From positions 310,001 through 374,000 of the forward strand of contig NZ_QWGA01000008.1 in the NCBI RefSeq assembly GCF_003576245.1: a DNA stretch of 64,000 nucleotides, written 5' to 3'. Made by a program: the position numbers and the translations under genes. A model generated the notes under the pieces. That model did not search any database. It was not told where the DNA came from and saw nothing but the letters and a program-made list of their open reading frames with translations. Shown piece after piece: positions 1 to 8,432 of the stretch. How positions within the stretch are numbered: the first letter of the stretch is position 1; each line of letters begins with the position of its first letter. This DNA comes from Henriciella algicola (GTDB lineage Bacteria > Pseudomonadota > Alphaproteobacteria > Caulobacterales > Hyphomonadaceae).

Positions 1-554
1 TCGAGGGCGCGGGGGGCAAGCTGGGCGCCAAGGCTGGAGAGCCGGTCGTGAAGGCTGCCGCCGGTCTCATCGGCGGCGATTTCAGTCGTTTCTGTTGCGA
101 GGACGGGGCCTGTGTCGAGGCCCGCTTCCATCATCATGGCCTGAACGCCCGTTACCTTGTCGCCCGCCATGATAGCGCGCTGGATCGGCGCGGCCCCGCG
201 CCAGCGCGGCAGGAGCGACGCGTGGAGGTTCATGCAGCCAAGACGCGGCGCATCCAGAACGGCTTGCGGCAGGATGAGGCCATAGGCGACGACGACAGCA
301 GCATCGAGCTCCAGCGCAGCGAAGGCGGCTTTCTCGTCCTCGCTTTTGAGGGATTTGGGCGTGCGCACCTCTATGCCCTGTGCCTCGGCATAGCGGTGTA
401 CCGGGGTGGGCGTCAGCTTCTTGCCGCGTCCGGCCGGGCGGGGCGGCTGCGAATAGACGCAGGCGACCTCATGGCCCGCCTCTATCAGGGCGGCGAGCAA
501 GGGCACCGAGAAATCCGGGCTTCCCATGAAGGCGAGGCGCAAGGGTTTCGTCAT
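1..554 (-). CDS. fmt: methionyl-tRNA formyltransferase, C-terminal part beyond the window
   Basis: Formylates the amino group of initiator Met-tRNA using 10-formyl-tetrahydrofolate, in the cytoplasm. The first ~184 residues are visible, starting [18 protein letters not shown] at the ATG at 554. The family signature [13 protein letters not shown] begins near residue 113, and the catalytic residues are visible as Asn109, His111 and Asp147 (in AGLDTG). The gene runs off the left edge inside the catalytic domain, so the tRNA-binding C-terminal domain is not seen. It follows def on the same strand, the usual def-fmt pairing for formylation and deformylation of nascent proteins. Confidence 0.95.
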   Translation of the reverse strand, partial: MTKPLRLAFMGSPDFSVPLLAALIEAGHEVACVYSQPPRPAGRGKKLTPTPVHRYAEAQGIEVRTPKSLKSEDEKAAFAALELDAAVVVAYGLILPQAVLDAPRLGCMNLHASLLPRWRGAAPIQRAIMAGDKVTGVQAMMMEAGLDTGPVLATETTEIAADETGGSLHDRLSSLGAQLAPRAL

Positions 555-681
555 GCTGCGGGGTCTATCGCGAGGCTCTGAAAGTGCAAGATGTTTGGGG
601 GGACGGCCGCAGATGCCTGCGCAGGCAGGTATCCATAGAGTGTGCTCTCAGCAGGTTTGAGGCAGTTTAGAAGTCGCTCCA

Positions 682-710
682 TGGACCCCTGCCTTCGCAG
701 GGGTCTGCGG
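682..710. repeat. hairpin repeat, family B copy 1
   Basis: A perfect 9-bp stem (GACCCCTGC, 684-692, with GCAGGGGTC, 697-705) closes on the tetraloop CTTC and is followed by TGCGG. A second copy lies at 60464-60492, with one base pair of the stem changed on both arms. It sits between def and fmt; there is no T-run, so it is not a standard terminator. Confidence 0.7.
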
Positions 711-729
711 GGCGGAGGCAAGACTGAAC

Positions 730-852
730 TCAGGCGTAGCGCATTGCCCCGGCCATACCATTTCCAGAAAGCCCATTGCCCGCGCAGATAATGACAATCA
801 GCGCCGCCAGTATCAGCACGAGTGTCCAGCGGACCCAGGCTTTGGCGAACAA
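730..852 (-). CDS. possible small membrane protein overlapping the region after def
   Basis: An open frame on the def-fmt strand that ends at 730 and stays open up to 897, inside the last codons of def. A TTG at 852 (or CTG at 864) could start it; no ATG and no clear ribosome-binding site are present. The predicted peptide is basic at the N terminus (ARLFAKAWVRW), then strongly hydrophobic (TLVLILAALIVIICAG), then ends GNGMAGAMRYA. This is the pattern of a one-pass membrane peptide rather than a random frame. It is not a family I recognise, and the weak start makes it speculative. Confidence 0.3.
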   Translation of the reverse strand: MFAKAWVRWTLVLILAALIVIICAGNGLSGNGMAGAMRYA

Positions 853-860
853 GCGGGCGA

Positions 861-1409
861 TCAGGCCGCGCTTCTCGATTTGGATTTCGAAAGCTTGTCA
901 GCGAGGCGCTTGGCCTTTTTCACCTTGTCGACGGCGCGCTGGCGTTTCAGGCGCGAGAGGTGGTCGATGAAGAGCGTACCTTCGAGGTGGTCCATCTCGT
1001 GCTGGATGCAGACGGCGTACATGCCCTCGGCAATCTCATCGACTTCCTTGCCATTGTAATCAAGGTATTTCACGCGGCAGCGGGTCGGGCGCTCCACTTC
1101 GTCGAACACGTCCGGCACGGAGAGGCAACCCTCTTCGTATGGGGCCAGATCCTCGGTCAGCGGCAGGATTTCCGGGTTCACGAAATAACGGGGCGCAGGC
1201 TCTTCATCCGGGCCAGCAAGGTCCATCACGATGACGCGCTTGGGCACGCCGATCTGGATCGCCGCAAGGCCAATGCCGGGGGCGTCGTACATGGTTTCCA
1301 GCATGTCATCCATGAGCGCGCGGAGTTCATCCGTCACGCCGCCTTCGACGGGCTTGGAGACTTCCTTCAGGCGCGGGTCCGGGACGGTGAGAATTTCGCG
1401 AATAGCCAT
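861..1409 (-). CDS. def: peptide deformylase
   Basis: Removes the N-terminal formyl group from nascent polypeptides at the ribosome. It has 182 residues with all three family motifs: GIGLAAIQ (45-52), EGCLS (93-97) and QHEMDH (136-141). The metal ligands are therefore Cys95, His137 and His141, with Glu138 as catalytic base. The C terminus (residues ~150-182) is a Lys/Arg-rich tail, slightly longer than in compact deformylases. It lies 66 bp downstream of rmuC and upstream of fmt on the same strand. Confidence 0.97.
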   Translation of the reverse strand: MAIREILTVPDPRLKEVSKPVEGGVTDELRALMDDMLETMYDAPGIGLAAIQIGVPKRVIVMDLAGPDEEPAPRYFVNPEILPLTEDLAPYEEGCLSVPDVFDEVERPTRCRVKYLDYNGKEVDEIAEGMYAVCIQHEMDHLEGTLFIDHLSRLKRQRAVDKVKKAKRLADKLSKSKSRSAA

Positions 1410-1474
1410 GGCCGGAAAATAGGAGGAGGAGGCCGAGAAATCAACGCCGGGGCGCTGCTCGCTGGAGTAACGCC

Positions 1475-2824
1475 CTAATCCTCACCCAGATCAAACTCCA
1501 GCTCGCCGGTTCGGTCGGGCAGGGTGGCGCGTTTTTCTATGCTTTCGATTTCAGGCACGGATTTTTCCGGCGGTGCGATCTGCAGGTCTTCGAACTTGCG
1601 CGCGGCGGGCAGGACGCGGGAGGTGAGGCTGGAGCCCATCTTGTTATAGGCGTCGACCGCGGAATTGAGCGACTTGCCCATCTTCTCGACATGGCCGCCG
1701 AGCGTGGTCAGACGCGAATAGAGGTCCCGGCCAAGTTCTGCGGCTTTCTTCGCATTCTCTGTCGCCTGTTCCTGGCGCCAGCCATATGCAACCGCCTTGG
1801 CGAGAGCGAGCAAGGTCGACGGGGTCACGACGATGACCTGCCTTGCGGCTGCAAAGTCGAAGAGGTCCGGCTCAAATTCGAGTGCGGCGACATAGAAGCT
1901 CTCGCCCGGAATGAAGAGGGCGACAAAGTCGACGCGCTGGGAAAAGGCGCTCTGATAGTCCTTCGAGCCGAGCGTCTTGATATGATCGCGGACCTTGCGG
2001 GCGTGGGCGCGCATTAAAGCCTCACGGCGGGCGGGATCGCTTTCATCGAGCGCCTTGAGATAGTCCTCAAGCGAGACCTTGGAGTCGACGACGATTTCGC
2101 GCCCGCCGGGCAGCTTGATGACGACGTCGGGGCGCTGGCGGCCGCTTTCGGTCTCGCCGTGAACCTGTTCGGAAAAGTCGCAATGGGCAGACAGGCCAGC
2201 GTGCTCCATGACATTGCGCAGCGTCGTTTCCCCCCAGCGGCCACCGCCGCGCGGCGCTGAGAGGGCGCTGACGAGCTTGTTGGTCTCACTGGTATGGACT
2301 TTCAGGCTCTCGCCAATGGCTTTGACCTGTTCCTGCAGGACCGATTTGTCGTCGGCGCGAACTTTCTCAATCTCCGAGACTTTCTTGGCGAACTCCTCAA
2401 GGTTCTTGGTGATCGGGGTCATCAGCTCCTTGAGGTTGGTTTGCGCGCCTTCCTTGTGGCGTTTGAAATGCTCGTCGGCGAGTTCGAGGAATTGGGTGTT
2501 TGCGCGTCGCAGCACCCCTTGCGCGAGTTCTGCGAACTTCTTCTCGTCCTCTTCGCTGCGCGCTTCGGCCTTGGCGAGGTCGATGCGGGCCTGCTCGGCG
2601 ACAGCGTCCTTGGTCTTCACCTGCTGGCGCAGTTCTTCGCGTTCGGCTTTCAGGGCAGCGACGCTGTCTTCGGCGTATTCAAGGTCCCGCCGGGCATTGG
2701 CTGCCTTTGCGCTGAGCCGGCCGCGAATGACGAACAGGGCAACGGCAAGGGCTATGGCCGCAAGCAGCAGGACAAGGTGAATGAGATCGAGGCCGATAGA
2801 GCCAATAGTGACGAGCGCTTCCAT
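1475..2824 (-). CDS. rmuC: DNA recombination protein RmuC
   Basis: RmuC-family protein, 449 residues. Family members limit DNA inversions and rearrangements and are thought to act on DNA ends. An N-terminal membrane segment (about residues 10-31) is followed by a long Ala/Glu/Lys/Arg-rich coiled coil (~35-185). The nuclease-like core then has the family pattern [19 protein letters not shown] and [20 protein letters not shown], where the Asp and the DSK motif match PD-(D/E)xK-type residues. The C terminus is acidic. It starts the rmuC-def-fmt run and faces away from the sigma-like gene at 2943. Confidence 0.93.
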   Translation of the reverse strand: MEALVTIGSIGLDLIHLVLLLAAIALAVALFVIRGRLSAKAANARRDLEYAEDSVAALKAEREELRQQVKTKDAVAEQARIDLAKAEARSEEDEKKFAELAQGVLRRANTQFLELADEHFKRHKEGAQTNLKELMTPITKNLEEFAKKVSEIEKVRADDKSVLQEQVKAIGESLKVHTSETNKLVSALSAPRGGGRWGETTLRNVMEHAGLSAHCDFSEQVHGETESGRQRPDVVIKLPGGREIVVDSKVSLEDYLKALDESDPARREALMRAHARKVRDHIKTLGSKDYQSAFSQRVDFVALFIPGESFYVAALEFEPDLFDFAAARQVIVVTPSTLLALAKAVAYGWRQEQATENAKKAAELGRDLYSRLTTLGGHVEKMGKSLNSAVDAYNKMGSSLTSRVLPAARKFEDLQIAPPEKSVPEIESIEKRATLPDRTGELEFDLGED

Positions 2825-2942
2825 GGGTCCTGCCTAATCCGATTCGGGGCTTGACCTTTTCATGCCCGCATCTGAACATACGGGGAACAAATGGGCGCGT
2901 CCAGAGCGGGCGTCGTCTAGGGAGGATTTGGGGGCCGCCAGG

Positions 2943-3551
2943 ATGACTGAGCCATGGGTAAGACGGCTGGGCGCGGTTGCGCGACGCCATGCAGGGCGGC
3001 CTGACGAGGCAGAGGATCTTGTCCAGCTCGCTTGCCTCGCAGCCGTGGAGGCTGGCCGGACCAATTTTGAGTCCGAAGAGACGCAAAAATGGCTGCGCGG
3101 TGTCATCCGCAACCAGGCCCGCCAGGTGGCCCGCACGGCTGTGCGTCGGCGTGAGAGAGAAACGGGCTGGCAGCAGGTGTCGGATACTTCGGTCGAGCTG
3201 ACCGACAGGGATGCCATCCGTCTCGGCGGGCTCAGCCCGTCCCTGCGTGTGACGGTGCTGCTGGCGCTCAACGGGGCGACGCGTGCTGAGATCGGCTGGC
3301 TGCTTGGCCTGTCGGATACGGCGCTGCGTCAGCGTATCTCGCAGCTCAAGCGTAGTATCGAGACCTCGCCGGACGTGGATCTGACGCTGGATGAGGTGCT
3401 GCCCTATGGCGCGATGCGGCAGAGGATGAGAGCGCGGCTCGCCCGGCGCGGCGGGTTTCTGGCGAGCCATGATCCGGACGGTCATTTTTTTGTACTGACG
3501 ACCTCACAGATTGCCGATCGGCGGCAACAGGTATGTGAGCGAACCAGCTAG
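2943..3551 (+). CDS. sigma-70 family (ECF-like) RNA polymerase sigma factor
   Basis: About 202 residues. The N-terminal half resembles sigma region 2 (GRPDEAEDLVQLACLAAVEA, then TQKWLRGVIRNQARQVAR). A later helix-turn-helix resembles region 4 (LNGATRAEIGWLLGLSDTAL, then RQRISQLKRSI). A tail of ~60 residues follows region 4. I prefer the ATG at 2943 to the upstream one at 2862, because a possible promoter (TTGACC at 2851, 17 bp, GAACAT at 2874) would place transcription start inside the longer frame and homology begins at MTEPWVRRLG. There is no neighbouring anti-sigma gene; the next gene, 11 bp downstream, is a glyoxalase-fold protein. Target promoters are unknown. Confidence 0.7.
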   Translation: MTEPWVRRLGAVARRHAGRPDEAEDLVQLACLAAVEAGRTNFESEETQKWLRGVIRNQARQVARTAVRRRERETGWQQVSDTSVELTDRDAIRLGGLSPSLRVTVLLALNGATRAEIGWLLGLSDTALRQRISQLKRSIETSPDVDLTLDEVLPYGAMRQRMRARLARRGGFLASHDPDGHFFVLTTSQIADRRQQVCERTS

Positions 3552-3562
3552 AGGAGGTCTTC

Positions 3563-3955
3563 ATGCTCACGAAAACAGGAATTGGTGCCATCGTCTTTTA
3601 CGTGGCCGACATCGACCGCACAGAGGTGTTTTACCGCGACAGTCTCGAGCTCGACCTGACGCGCATGCCGGGCGAAGAGGGTGAGGCTGGCGGGGCCGAC
3701 TGGCTCATGGCGGAGGCCGCGAATGGCGTGTCGCTCATCTTCTTCCAGCAGGACGGCAAGCGCGGCGACAGCCCTGTCGTTGTCTTTCATCTGGAGGAAG
3801 GCGGGATCGACGGCGTCGTGGAGGGGCTCGCCTCAAAGGGTGTGACGATCGTGACACCGGTCTCCCACGCCCCGGATGGCGGGCTGACGGCTGACTTTGC
3901 TGACCCTGATGGGCACACGCTGTCGATGTATCAATCGCCCGGTGCGCCGCGCTGA
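3563..3955 (+). CDS. VOC (glyoxalase/bleomycin-resistance fold) family protein
   Basis: A 130-residue single-domain protein of the vicinal oxygen chelate superfamily. It opens with the typical beta-strand GAIVFYVADIDRTEVFYRD, has the central Ser/Leu-Ile-Phe strand (VSLIFFQQDG), and ends with the signature ADFADPDGHTLSMYQSP. The reaction cannot be deduced: VOC proteins include lyases, dioxygenases and antibiotic-binding proteins. The ATG follows a good GAGGAGG-like ribosome-binding site at ~3551-3557, only 11 bp after the sigma-like gene, so the two are probably co-transcribed. Confidence 0.85.
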   Translation: MLTKTGIGAIVFYVADIDRTEVFYRDSLELDLTRMPGEEGEAGGADWLMAEAANGVSLIFFQQDGKRGDSPVVVFHLEEGGIDGVVEGLASKGVTIVTPVSHAPDGGLTADFADPDGHTLSMYQSPGAPR

Positions 3956-3969
3956 CAAAAAGACATCCG

Positions 3970-4007
3970 CCTCGTGGTGAGCGTGGTTCGTCAGGCTCAC
4001 CACGAGG
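3970..4007. repeat. inverted repeat, family A (short copy), possible bidirectional terminator
   Basis: A perfect 13-bp inverted repeat (CCTCGTGGTGAGC, 3970-3982; GCTCACCACGAGG, 3995-4007) with a 12-base loop. It lies between two converging genes, so it may stop transcription from both sides. The GGTGAGC/GCTCACC core and the loop GTGGTTCG resemble the larger copy at 39505-39579. Confidence 0.65.
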
Positions 4008-4022
4008 CTGTGTTGGGTTTCC

Positions 4023-4514
4023 TTAGAAAACACCCATGGCGAGACCCGCGGCCATCGCGGCGCCGAGCTCGCGGCATTTGTCGAGGTCATCCTCGCTGAT
4101 CTTTTTGTCGGCGAGGATGTCTGCGCGGGTCTGTGCGTGGGTACAGATGATGAAGGGTTCCTGCGCGATCTTGAGCCGCCAGCCTTTAGCAATGCGGGCG
4201 GTCTGGCGCATGGCGTTTTCACCGTCTGAGCCTGCGCAGATCATCTGCGCATAAGGGCGTCCTTCGATCTTGCCGAGCACCTCATAATAGGAGCGGTCGA
4301 AGAACTCCTTCATGCCGCCCGCAATGGCGGCGAGGTTTTCCGGTGCGCAGAAAATGTAGCCATCGGCGGCGAGGAGGTCTTCCGGGCCTGCCTCGGTCGC
4401 GAACTTCAGAATGGTCTCACAGCCTTCTTCGGACTGGGCGGCCTCATGTGCAGCCTTCGCCATCTGCTCGGCGCCGCCGGTGCGGGAGAAATAGACGATG
4501 AGGAGTTGGGGCAT
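4023..4514 (-). CDS. flavodoxin-like / NAD(P)H-dependent FMN oxidoreductase-like protein
   Basis: 163 residues with a flavodoxin fold. The N-terminal phosphate-binding loop is LLIVYFSRTGGAEQMAKAAHEA. A second flavin-contacting stretch follows (GYIFCAPENLAAIAGGMKEF, ~50-70), and the protein keeps the alpha/beta alternation to the end. Family members carry FMN and act as electron carriers or small reductases. Nothing nearby points to a specific partner. The TIGR-type 'FMN reductase' GTP-E-x-N motif is replaced by PENLAAIAGG, so the subfamily is uncertain. Confidence 0.75.
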   Translation of the reverse strand: MPQLLIVYFSRTGGAEQMAKAAHEAAQSEEGCETILKFATEAGPEDLLAADGYIFCAPENLAAIAGGMKEFFDRSYYEVLGKIEGRPYAQMICAGSDGENAMRQTARIAKGWRLKIAQEPFIICTHAQTRADILADKKISEDDLDKCRELGAAMAAGLAMGVF

Positions 4515-4556
4515 GGTGAGACTTCAGTTGCTCACTCGGATCAAGCAGGTCCGCCT

Positions 4557-4631
4557 CCCCAACGCAAGTTGGGGCCAATGGCGGCTGGGAGGTTCGGTCT
4601 CAACCGCCATGGGTCCCAGCTTTCGCTGGGA
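4557..4631. repeat. cluster of three short inverted repeats
   Basis: Three small hairpins lie between the flavodoxin-like gene and ychF. They are CCCCAAC-gcaa-GTTGGGG (4557-4574), ATGGCGG (4578-4584) pairing with CCGCCAT (4604-4610), and TCCCAGC-tttc-GCTGGGA (4614-4631). They fill most of this 138-bp gap, just downstream of the minus-strand ychF stop at 4653. They may be an extragenic palindromic element or a composite terminator for ychF. Confidence 0.55.
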
Positions 4632-4652
4632 GGGCGGCGGTAGGCCGGGCTT

Positions 4653-5750
4653 CTACACGTTGAACCGGAAGTGCAGGACGTCGCCTTCCTTGACGATGTA
4701 TTCCTTGCCTTCCTGGCGCATCTTGCCGGCTTCCTTGGCGCCTGCTTCGCCATTGTTGGCAACGAAGTCGTCAAAGGCGATCGTCTCGGCGCGGATGAAG
4801 CCTTTCTCGAAGTCGCCATGGATGACGCCTGCGGCCTGCGGAGCGGTCCAGCCCTTGCGGATGGTCCAGGCGCGGGCCTCTTTCGGGCCGACAGTGAAAT
4901 AGGTCTGCAGACCGAGCAGCTGGTAGCCGGAATGGATGAGTCGGTTGAGACCCGGCTCTTCGAGGCCCTGCATCTCAAGGAATTCGGCGCGTTCGGCGGG
5001 CTCCAGAACGGCCATTTCAGCTTCAATCTGGGCAGAGATGACGACGGCCTCGGCGCCTTCCCTGGCGGCACGCTCCATCACCATTTCAGAATACTTGTTG
5101 CCGGTTGCGGCGCTGTCTTCGTCGACATTGGCGACGAGAAGGACGGGCTTGGCGGTCAGCAGCTGAAGCATGCGCCAGGCCTTCATCTCTTCTTTGGGCA
5201 CCTCAGCCATCCGGGCCGGGCGGCCTTCATTCAGCTCAGCCAGGGCAAGGTCGAGCAGGGCGAGCGTTTCCTTGGCGTCCTTGTCGCCGGATTTTGCTTT
5301 CTTCTCGACGCCTGCGCGGCGCTTCTCGAGGCTTTCCATGTCGGCGATCATCAGCTCGGTCTCTACGATGTCGAGGTCGGCAATCGGGTCGACGCGGCCC
5401 GCAACGTGCGTGATGTCGTCATCCTCGAAACAGCGCAGCACATAAAGAATGGCGTCGGTTTCGCGGATGTTGGCGAGGAACTGGTTGCCAAGGCCTTCGC
5501 CCTTTGACGCGCCTTCGACGAGGCCAGCGATATCGACAAAGTTCATCCGGGCCGGGATGATTTCCTTGGAGCCCGCGATCGCGGCGAGCTTTTCAAGACG
5601 CGGCTCTGGCACGGCGACTTCGCCGACATTCGGCTCAATCGTGCAGAATGGATAGTTGGCGGCTTGCGCAGCTGCCGTCTGGGTCAGGGCGTTGAAGAGG
5701 GTGGACTTGCCAACGTTTGGCAGGCCGACGATCCCGCATTTGAAACCCAT
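4653..5750 (-). CDS. ychF: YchF/OLA1-type translation-associated ATPase
   Basis: 365-residue Obg-family P-loop protein that prefers ATP to GTP and associates with ribosomes; in other bacteria it modulates oxidative stress responses. It has the Walker [10 protein letters not shown] (residues 8-16), switch regions ([18 protein letters not shown]), a helical coiled-coil insert (~130-185), LVANVDED in place of the classical GTPase NKxD, and a C-terminal TGS domain ending [15 protein letters not shown]. Length and motifs are complete. It stands alone, transcribed away from the TIR-like gene. Confidence 0.95.
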   Translation of the reverse strand: MGFKCGIVGLPNVGKSTLFNALTQTAAAQAANYPFCTIEPNVGEVAVPEPRLEKLAAIAGSKEIIPARMNFVDIAGLVEGASKGEGLGNQFLANIRETDAILYVLRCFEDDDITHVAGRVDPIADLDIVETELMIADMESLEKRRAGVEKKAKSGDKDAKETLALLDLALAELNEGRPARMAEVPKEEMKAWRMLQLLTAKPVLLVANVDEDSAATGNKYSEMVMERAAREGAEAVVISAQIEAEMAVLEPAERAEFLEMQGLEEPGLNRLIHSGYQLLGLQTYFTVGPKEARAWTIRKGWTAPQAAGVIHGDFEKGFIRAETIAFDDFVANNGEAGAKEAGKMRQEGKEYIVKEGDVLHFRFNV

Positions 5751-5856
5751 GTGCGCGCTCCTTCTTGCCGATGGTGTACCGGTCTGGTCTGGCGCGCGGC
5801 ATAACGCATTTTCGCCGTCAGAACAGGGGGGAATGTCGGGTTGGGCTGGTATTCAA

Positions 5857-5886
5857 TTGTGTCTGGCACAGGTAATGTTCTTATAA
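5857..5886 (+). promoter_or_regulatory. predicted promoter of the TIR-like gene
   Basis: A -35-like TTGTGT (5857-5862), an 18-bp spacer and a -10-like TTATAA (5881-5886) precede the gene whose ATG is at 5912. A ribosome-binding site AGAGG sits at 5902-5906. The leader would be about 20 bases. Based on consensus match only. Confidence 0.4.
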
Positions 5887-5911
5887 AGGCATCCGCCGAG
5901 AAGAGGTTTTC

Positions 5912-6871
5912 ATGGCTTTCGACGTGCTGCTGGTCTCTGCAATGGGGGACAGCAAGAAGGCAACGGTACTGGCACGGCGGCTGCGGGCGCTGAAATTCAG
6001 GGTGCGCCACGATGCAAAGCGCGCCCATACGACACCAAGTGCGCGTGACCTTAGCGATTGTAACAAAGCGACCAGCGTCCTGGTGCTGTGGTCGGCCAAG
6101 GCGTGCGACAGCGACGGGACTGACAGCGACTGGGTGCATGCGATAGCGCATCTCGCACGCTCGCGTCCGGGCGCTCTGGTTCAGGCGGACCTTGATGAAA
6201 CGGTGCCTGACGAGCCGTTCGACAAGGATCAGCGTTTTGATCTTGCCGGGCTGACGGCGCGCGCGACGCCTGAAGGGTTCAAGGCCCTGTGTGAGGCGCT
6301 GGGCGAAAAGGATGGGCGCGAAGGGCTGGCCGACTGGCTGTCGCTCTCTTCTGGAGATGAAGAGAGCAAGGCAGAATGGAAGGCGGCGCACCCGAATGAT
6401 CCGCTGGCGCAGAATGGCGGCGGACGCAAAGCCGCCGCGGCACCCGCGCCAGAGCCCGCAAAGCCTGCAAACAAGCCGAAGAAAGATGCTGGCGAGCGGG
6501 TTACGACCGCTGCGGCTGCGAGCGCTGCGGCGACTGCGCAGCTCGTGGATGCAGCGGCTGGAAACAGGCTGGAGCTCAACCCGCCCAAGCCTGAAGTGGA
6601 CTTTGCGCGCCCTCAAACGGAGCGTTCGAGCGGGCTGTTCATGCTAGTGCCGACCGGGCTTCTGCTTGTTGGTATGATGGTGATGGCATTCATGTCCCGG
6701 ACCTCGCCTGCGCAGCTTTCTGGCGGCGGCGGTGGCGGCATCGTCAATATCGTGGAGAGCTGTCCGGCCGGGCAGGTGCCGCGATCACTGGTGCACAGCT
6801 CGTTATTGCCGTCCGAAGACGATGCAGGCGGCGACATGTCGGAAGCGCCTGACGAGGCTAGTGGCAACTAG
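5912..6871 (+). CDS. TIR-like domain protein with a C-terminal membrane anchor
   Basis: 319 residues. The N-terminal ~110 residues follow the bacterial TIR layout: opening strand DVLLVSAMGDSKKA, a VLVLWSAKACDSDG strand (~56-69), SDWVHAIAHLA (~72-82), and the late FDKDQRFDLAGL seen in alphaproteobacterial TIR proteins. The position after SxWV where TIR NADases keep their catalytic Glu is Ile78, so NADase activity is doubtful. An Ala/Pro/Lys-rich linker (~150-200) leads to one membrane segment (~241-261), a poly-Gly stretch and a short acidic tail with a single Cys. The domain call is by pattern; it could act as a signalling adaptor. Confidence 0.6.
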   Translation: MAFDVLLVSAMGDSKKATVLARRLRALKFRVRHDAKRAHTTPSARDLSDCNKATSVLVLWSAKACDSDGTDSDWVHAIAHLARSRPGALVQADLDETVPDEPFDKDQRFDLAGLTARATPEGFKALCEALGEKDGREGLADWLSLSSGDEESKAEWKAAHPNDPLAQNGGGRKAAAAPAPEPAKPANKPKKDAGERVTTAAAASAAATAQLVDAAAGNRLELNPPKPEVDFARPQTERSSGLFMLVPTGLLLVGMMVMAFMSRTSPAQLSGGGGGGIVNIVESCPAGQVPRSLVHSSLLPSEDDAGGDMSEAPDEASGN

Positions 6872-7476
6872 TCCGTCTGCTTCGGATCGCGCTTTGGAGC
6901 GGGGGCAAGACGCATGACTTCGGACTGGAACCGGTCGTCATTGTCTTCAAAGAGAAGCGGAAGCGCGCGCGAACATGCGTCCAGCGTGGCCTCAAGCCAG
7001 TCTTTCTCTGCCTTGGCAAAGTCGTTCAGCACATACGGCATGACCAGCGACTTGTCGCCGGGATGGCCAACGCCGAGACGTATGCGGCGAACGTCCGGGG
7101 AGAGGTGGGCGAGCATGGAGCGCACGCCATTATTGCCTGAATGACCGCCGCCGCGTTTGACGCGAACCCGGCCGGGAGCAAGGTCGATCTCGTCATGAAA
7201 GACGGTGACGTCATCAGGGCCGAGCTTGTAGAAGCGCGCCGCTTCGCCAGCGGCACGTCCGCTCTCATTGTAGAAGGTCTGGGGTTTCAGGAGCAGAAGC
7301 TTGACCGGGCCTGACGCGGTCTGAATCGTGCCTTCGGCAGCTTCGCTCTGAAATCTGGATTTCCACGGACCAAATCCGTGATCGGCGGCGATCCTGTCGA
7401 GGACCATGAAGCCGATATTGTGCCGGTTGCCAGCATATTTGGCACCCGGATTACCCTGTCCGGCAAGAATATGCAT
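6868..7476 (-). CDS. pth: peptidyl-tRNA hydrolase
   Basis: Cleaves peptidyl-tRNA released from stalled ribosomes, recycling tRNA in the cytoplasm. The reading frame opens at 7533, but the family start MHILAGQGNPGAKYAGNRHN is the ATG at 7476, giving 202 residues. Catalytic His (in NRHNIGF), KPQTFYNESG, the DEIDLAPGRVRVKRGGG loop and SGNNGVRSM are all present. Its stop overlaps the converging TIR-like gene by 4 bp. Upstream, 68 bp away, is the rplY stop, so rplY-pth form the common operon pair. Confidence 0.95.
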   Translation of the reverse strand: MHILAGQGNPGAKYAGNRHNIGFMVLDRIAADHGFGPWKSRFQSEAAEGTIQTASGPVKLLLLKPQTFYNESGRAAGEAARFYKLGPDDVTVFHDEIDLAPGRVRVKRGGGHSGNNGVRSMLAHLSPDVRRIRLGVGHPGDKSLVMPYVLNDFAKAEKDWLEATLDACSRALPLLFEDNDDRFQSEVMRLAPAPKRDPKQTD

Positions 7477-7544
7477 GACAGGCTCCGTCGGACCGGTGCC
7501 CGCAGTAGCGGGCTGGCCCGAAAGCCAGCCCATAAGTTTGCGGA

Positions 7545-8231
7545 CTATTCCTTGGATTCTTCTTCGCCTTCGCCTTCAGCGTCGCCTTCACCGTCCTCAT
7601 CGGACTGGTTGATGGCTTCGACGTCGCCGGCTTCGGTTTCTTCCTCGGTCTCTTCGACGATCTCAGCCATCTTGCCGACGATGGTCGCGATGGTGAAGTC
7701 GCGGTCGGTGATGGTCGGCTCTGCGCCTTTTGGCAGAGTGATGTCGGAGATCTTGACGTTGTCGCCAACGTCGAGGCCGGTGAGGTCTGCTTCCAGAGCT
7801 TCCGGGATGCTGTCCGCGCGCACGTTTAGTTCGACTGCGAAGCGAACGATGTTGAGCGAGCCGCCCTTCTTGAGGCCTGGCGCTTCTTCTTCATTGGTGA
7901 AGTGGACCGGAACTTCGACCGCGATGACCTGGCTGGCCTTCACGCGGTAAAGGTCGACGTGCAGTGGCATGTCGGAGACAGGGTCGAGCTGGATCGCTTG
8001 CGGGATAACCAGCTGCTTCTTGCCGTCATGGACGAGGTTTGCGGTCGAGGTCAGGAAGTGGCCGGAATTGATGCCCTTGATGACTTCGTTGAGCTTGAGG
8101 TTCACGGCAACCGGATCTTCGCCGCCGCCATAGAGAACGCCTGGCACCTTGCCATTGCGGCGGGCTTCGCGTGCGCCGCCCTTACCGGTGCGCTCACGGA
8201 TTTCGACGTTGAAATTAAGTGTATCAGCCAT
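7545..8231 (-). CDS. rplY: 50S ribosomal protein L25/general stress protein Ctc
   Basis: 5S-rRNA-binding ribosomal protein of the long CTC type, 228 residues. The L25 domain spans ~1-95 (VEIRERTGKGGAREARRNGK, then VPGVLYGGGEDPVAV). The beta domain (~100-190, e.g. IAVEVPVHFTNEEEAPGLKK) is followed by a very acidic tail (~190-228, runs of Glu/Asp/Gly), common in alphaproteobacterial copies. It is upstream of pth in the same direction, linking ribosome structure with peptidyl-tRNA rescue. Confidence 0.93.
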   Translation of the reverse strand: MADTLNFNVEIRERTGKGGAREARRNGKVPGVLYGGGEDPVAVNLKLNEVIKGINSGHFLTSTANLVHDGKKQLVIPQAIQLDPVSDMPLHVDLYRVKASQVIAVEVPVHFTNEEEAPGLKKGGSLNIVRFAVELNVRADSIPEALEADLTGLDVGDNVKISDITLPKGAEPTITDRDFTIATIVGKMAEIVEETEEETEAGDVEAINQSDEDGEGDAEGEGEEESKE

Positions 8232-8375
8232 TTTGCTTCCTTTCGTCCTGAAGTCCGCCGCCGGTCTCTTTGCCGGTCAGTGACAGCCTGACAGGTACGG
8301 CCTCGCGCCGTCCTTTCTGAAGCTGGGGCCAATACACCAGCGGGCCTGCCTTCGCAACCGGCGAGCTGACAGGGG

Positions 8376-8417
8376 TTGACGCATGCGTGTTACAACTGTA
8401 ACGACACTACAGATGTA
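8376..8417 (+). promoter_or_regulatory. promoter with two BlaI/MecI-type operator palindromes
   Basis: Two TACA-N2-TGTA dyads sit just upstream of the BlaI-type gene: TACAACTGTA (8391-8400, extended to TTACAACTGTAA) and TACAGATGTA (8408-8417), centred 17 bp apart. TACA/TGTA dyads are the known recognition element of BlaI/MecI. A -35-like TTGACG at 8376 places the operators over the -10 and start region, so binding would block transcription. This strongly suggests autoregulation of the two-gene operon. Confidence 0.75.
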
Positions 8418-8432
8418 ACGCGGAAGCCCTTC

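Noticed and set aside
5864-5880. TGGCAC resembling a sigma-54 -24 element upstream of the TIR-like gene
   Set aside because: The -12 GC element is missing (ATGTT rather than TTGC at the needed spacing) and a sigma-70-like promoter fits better.
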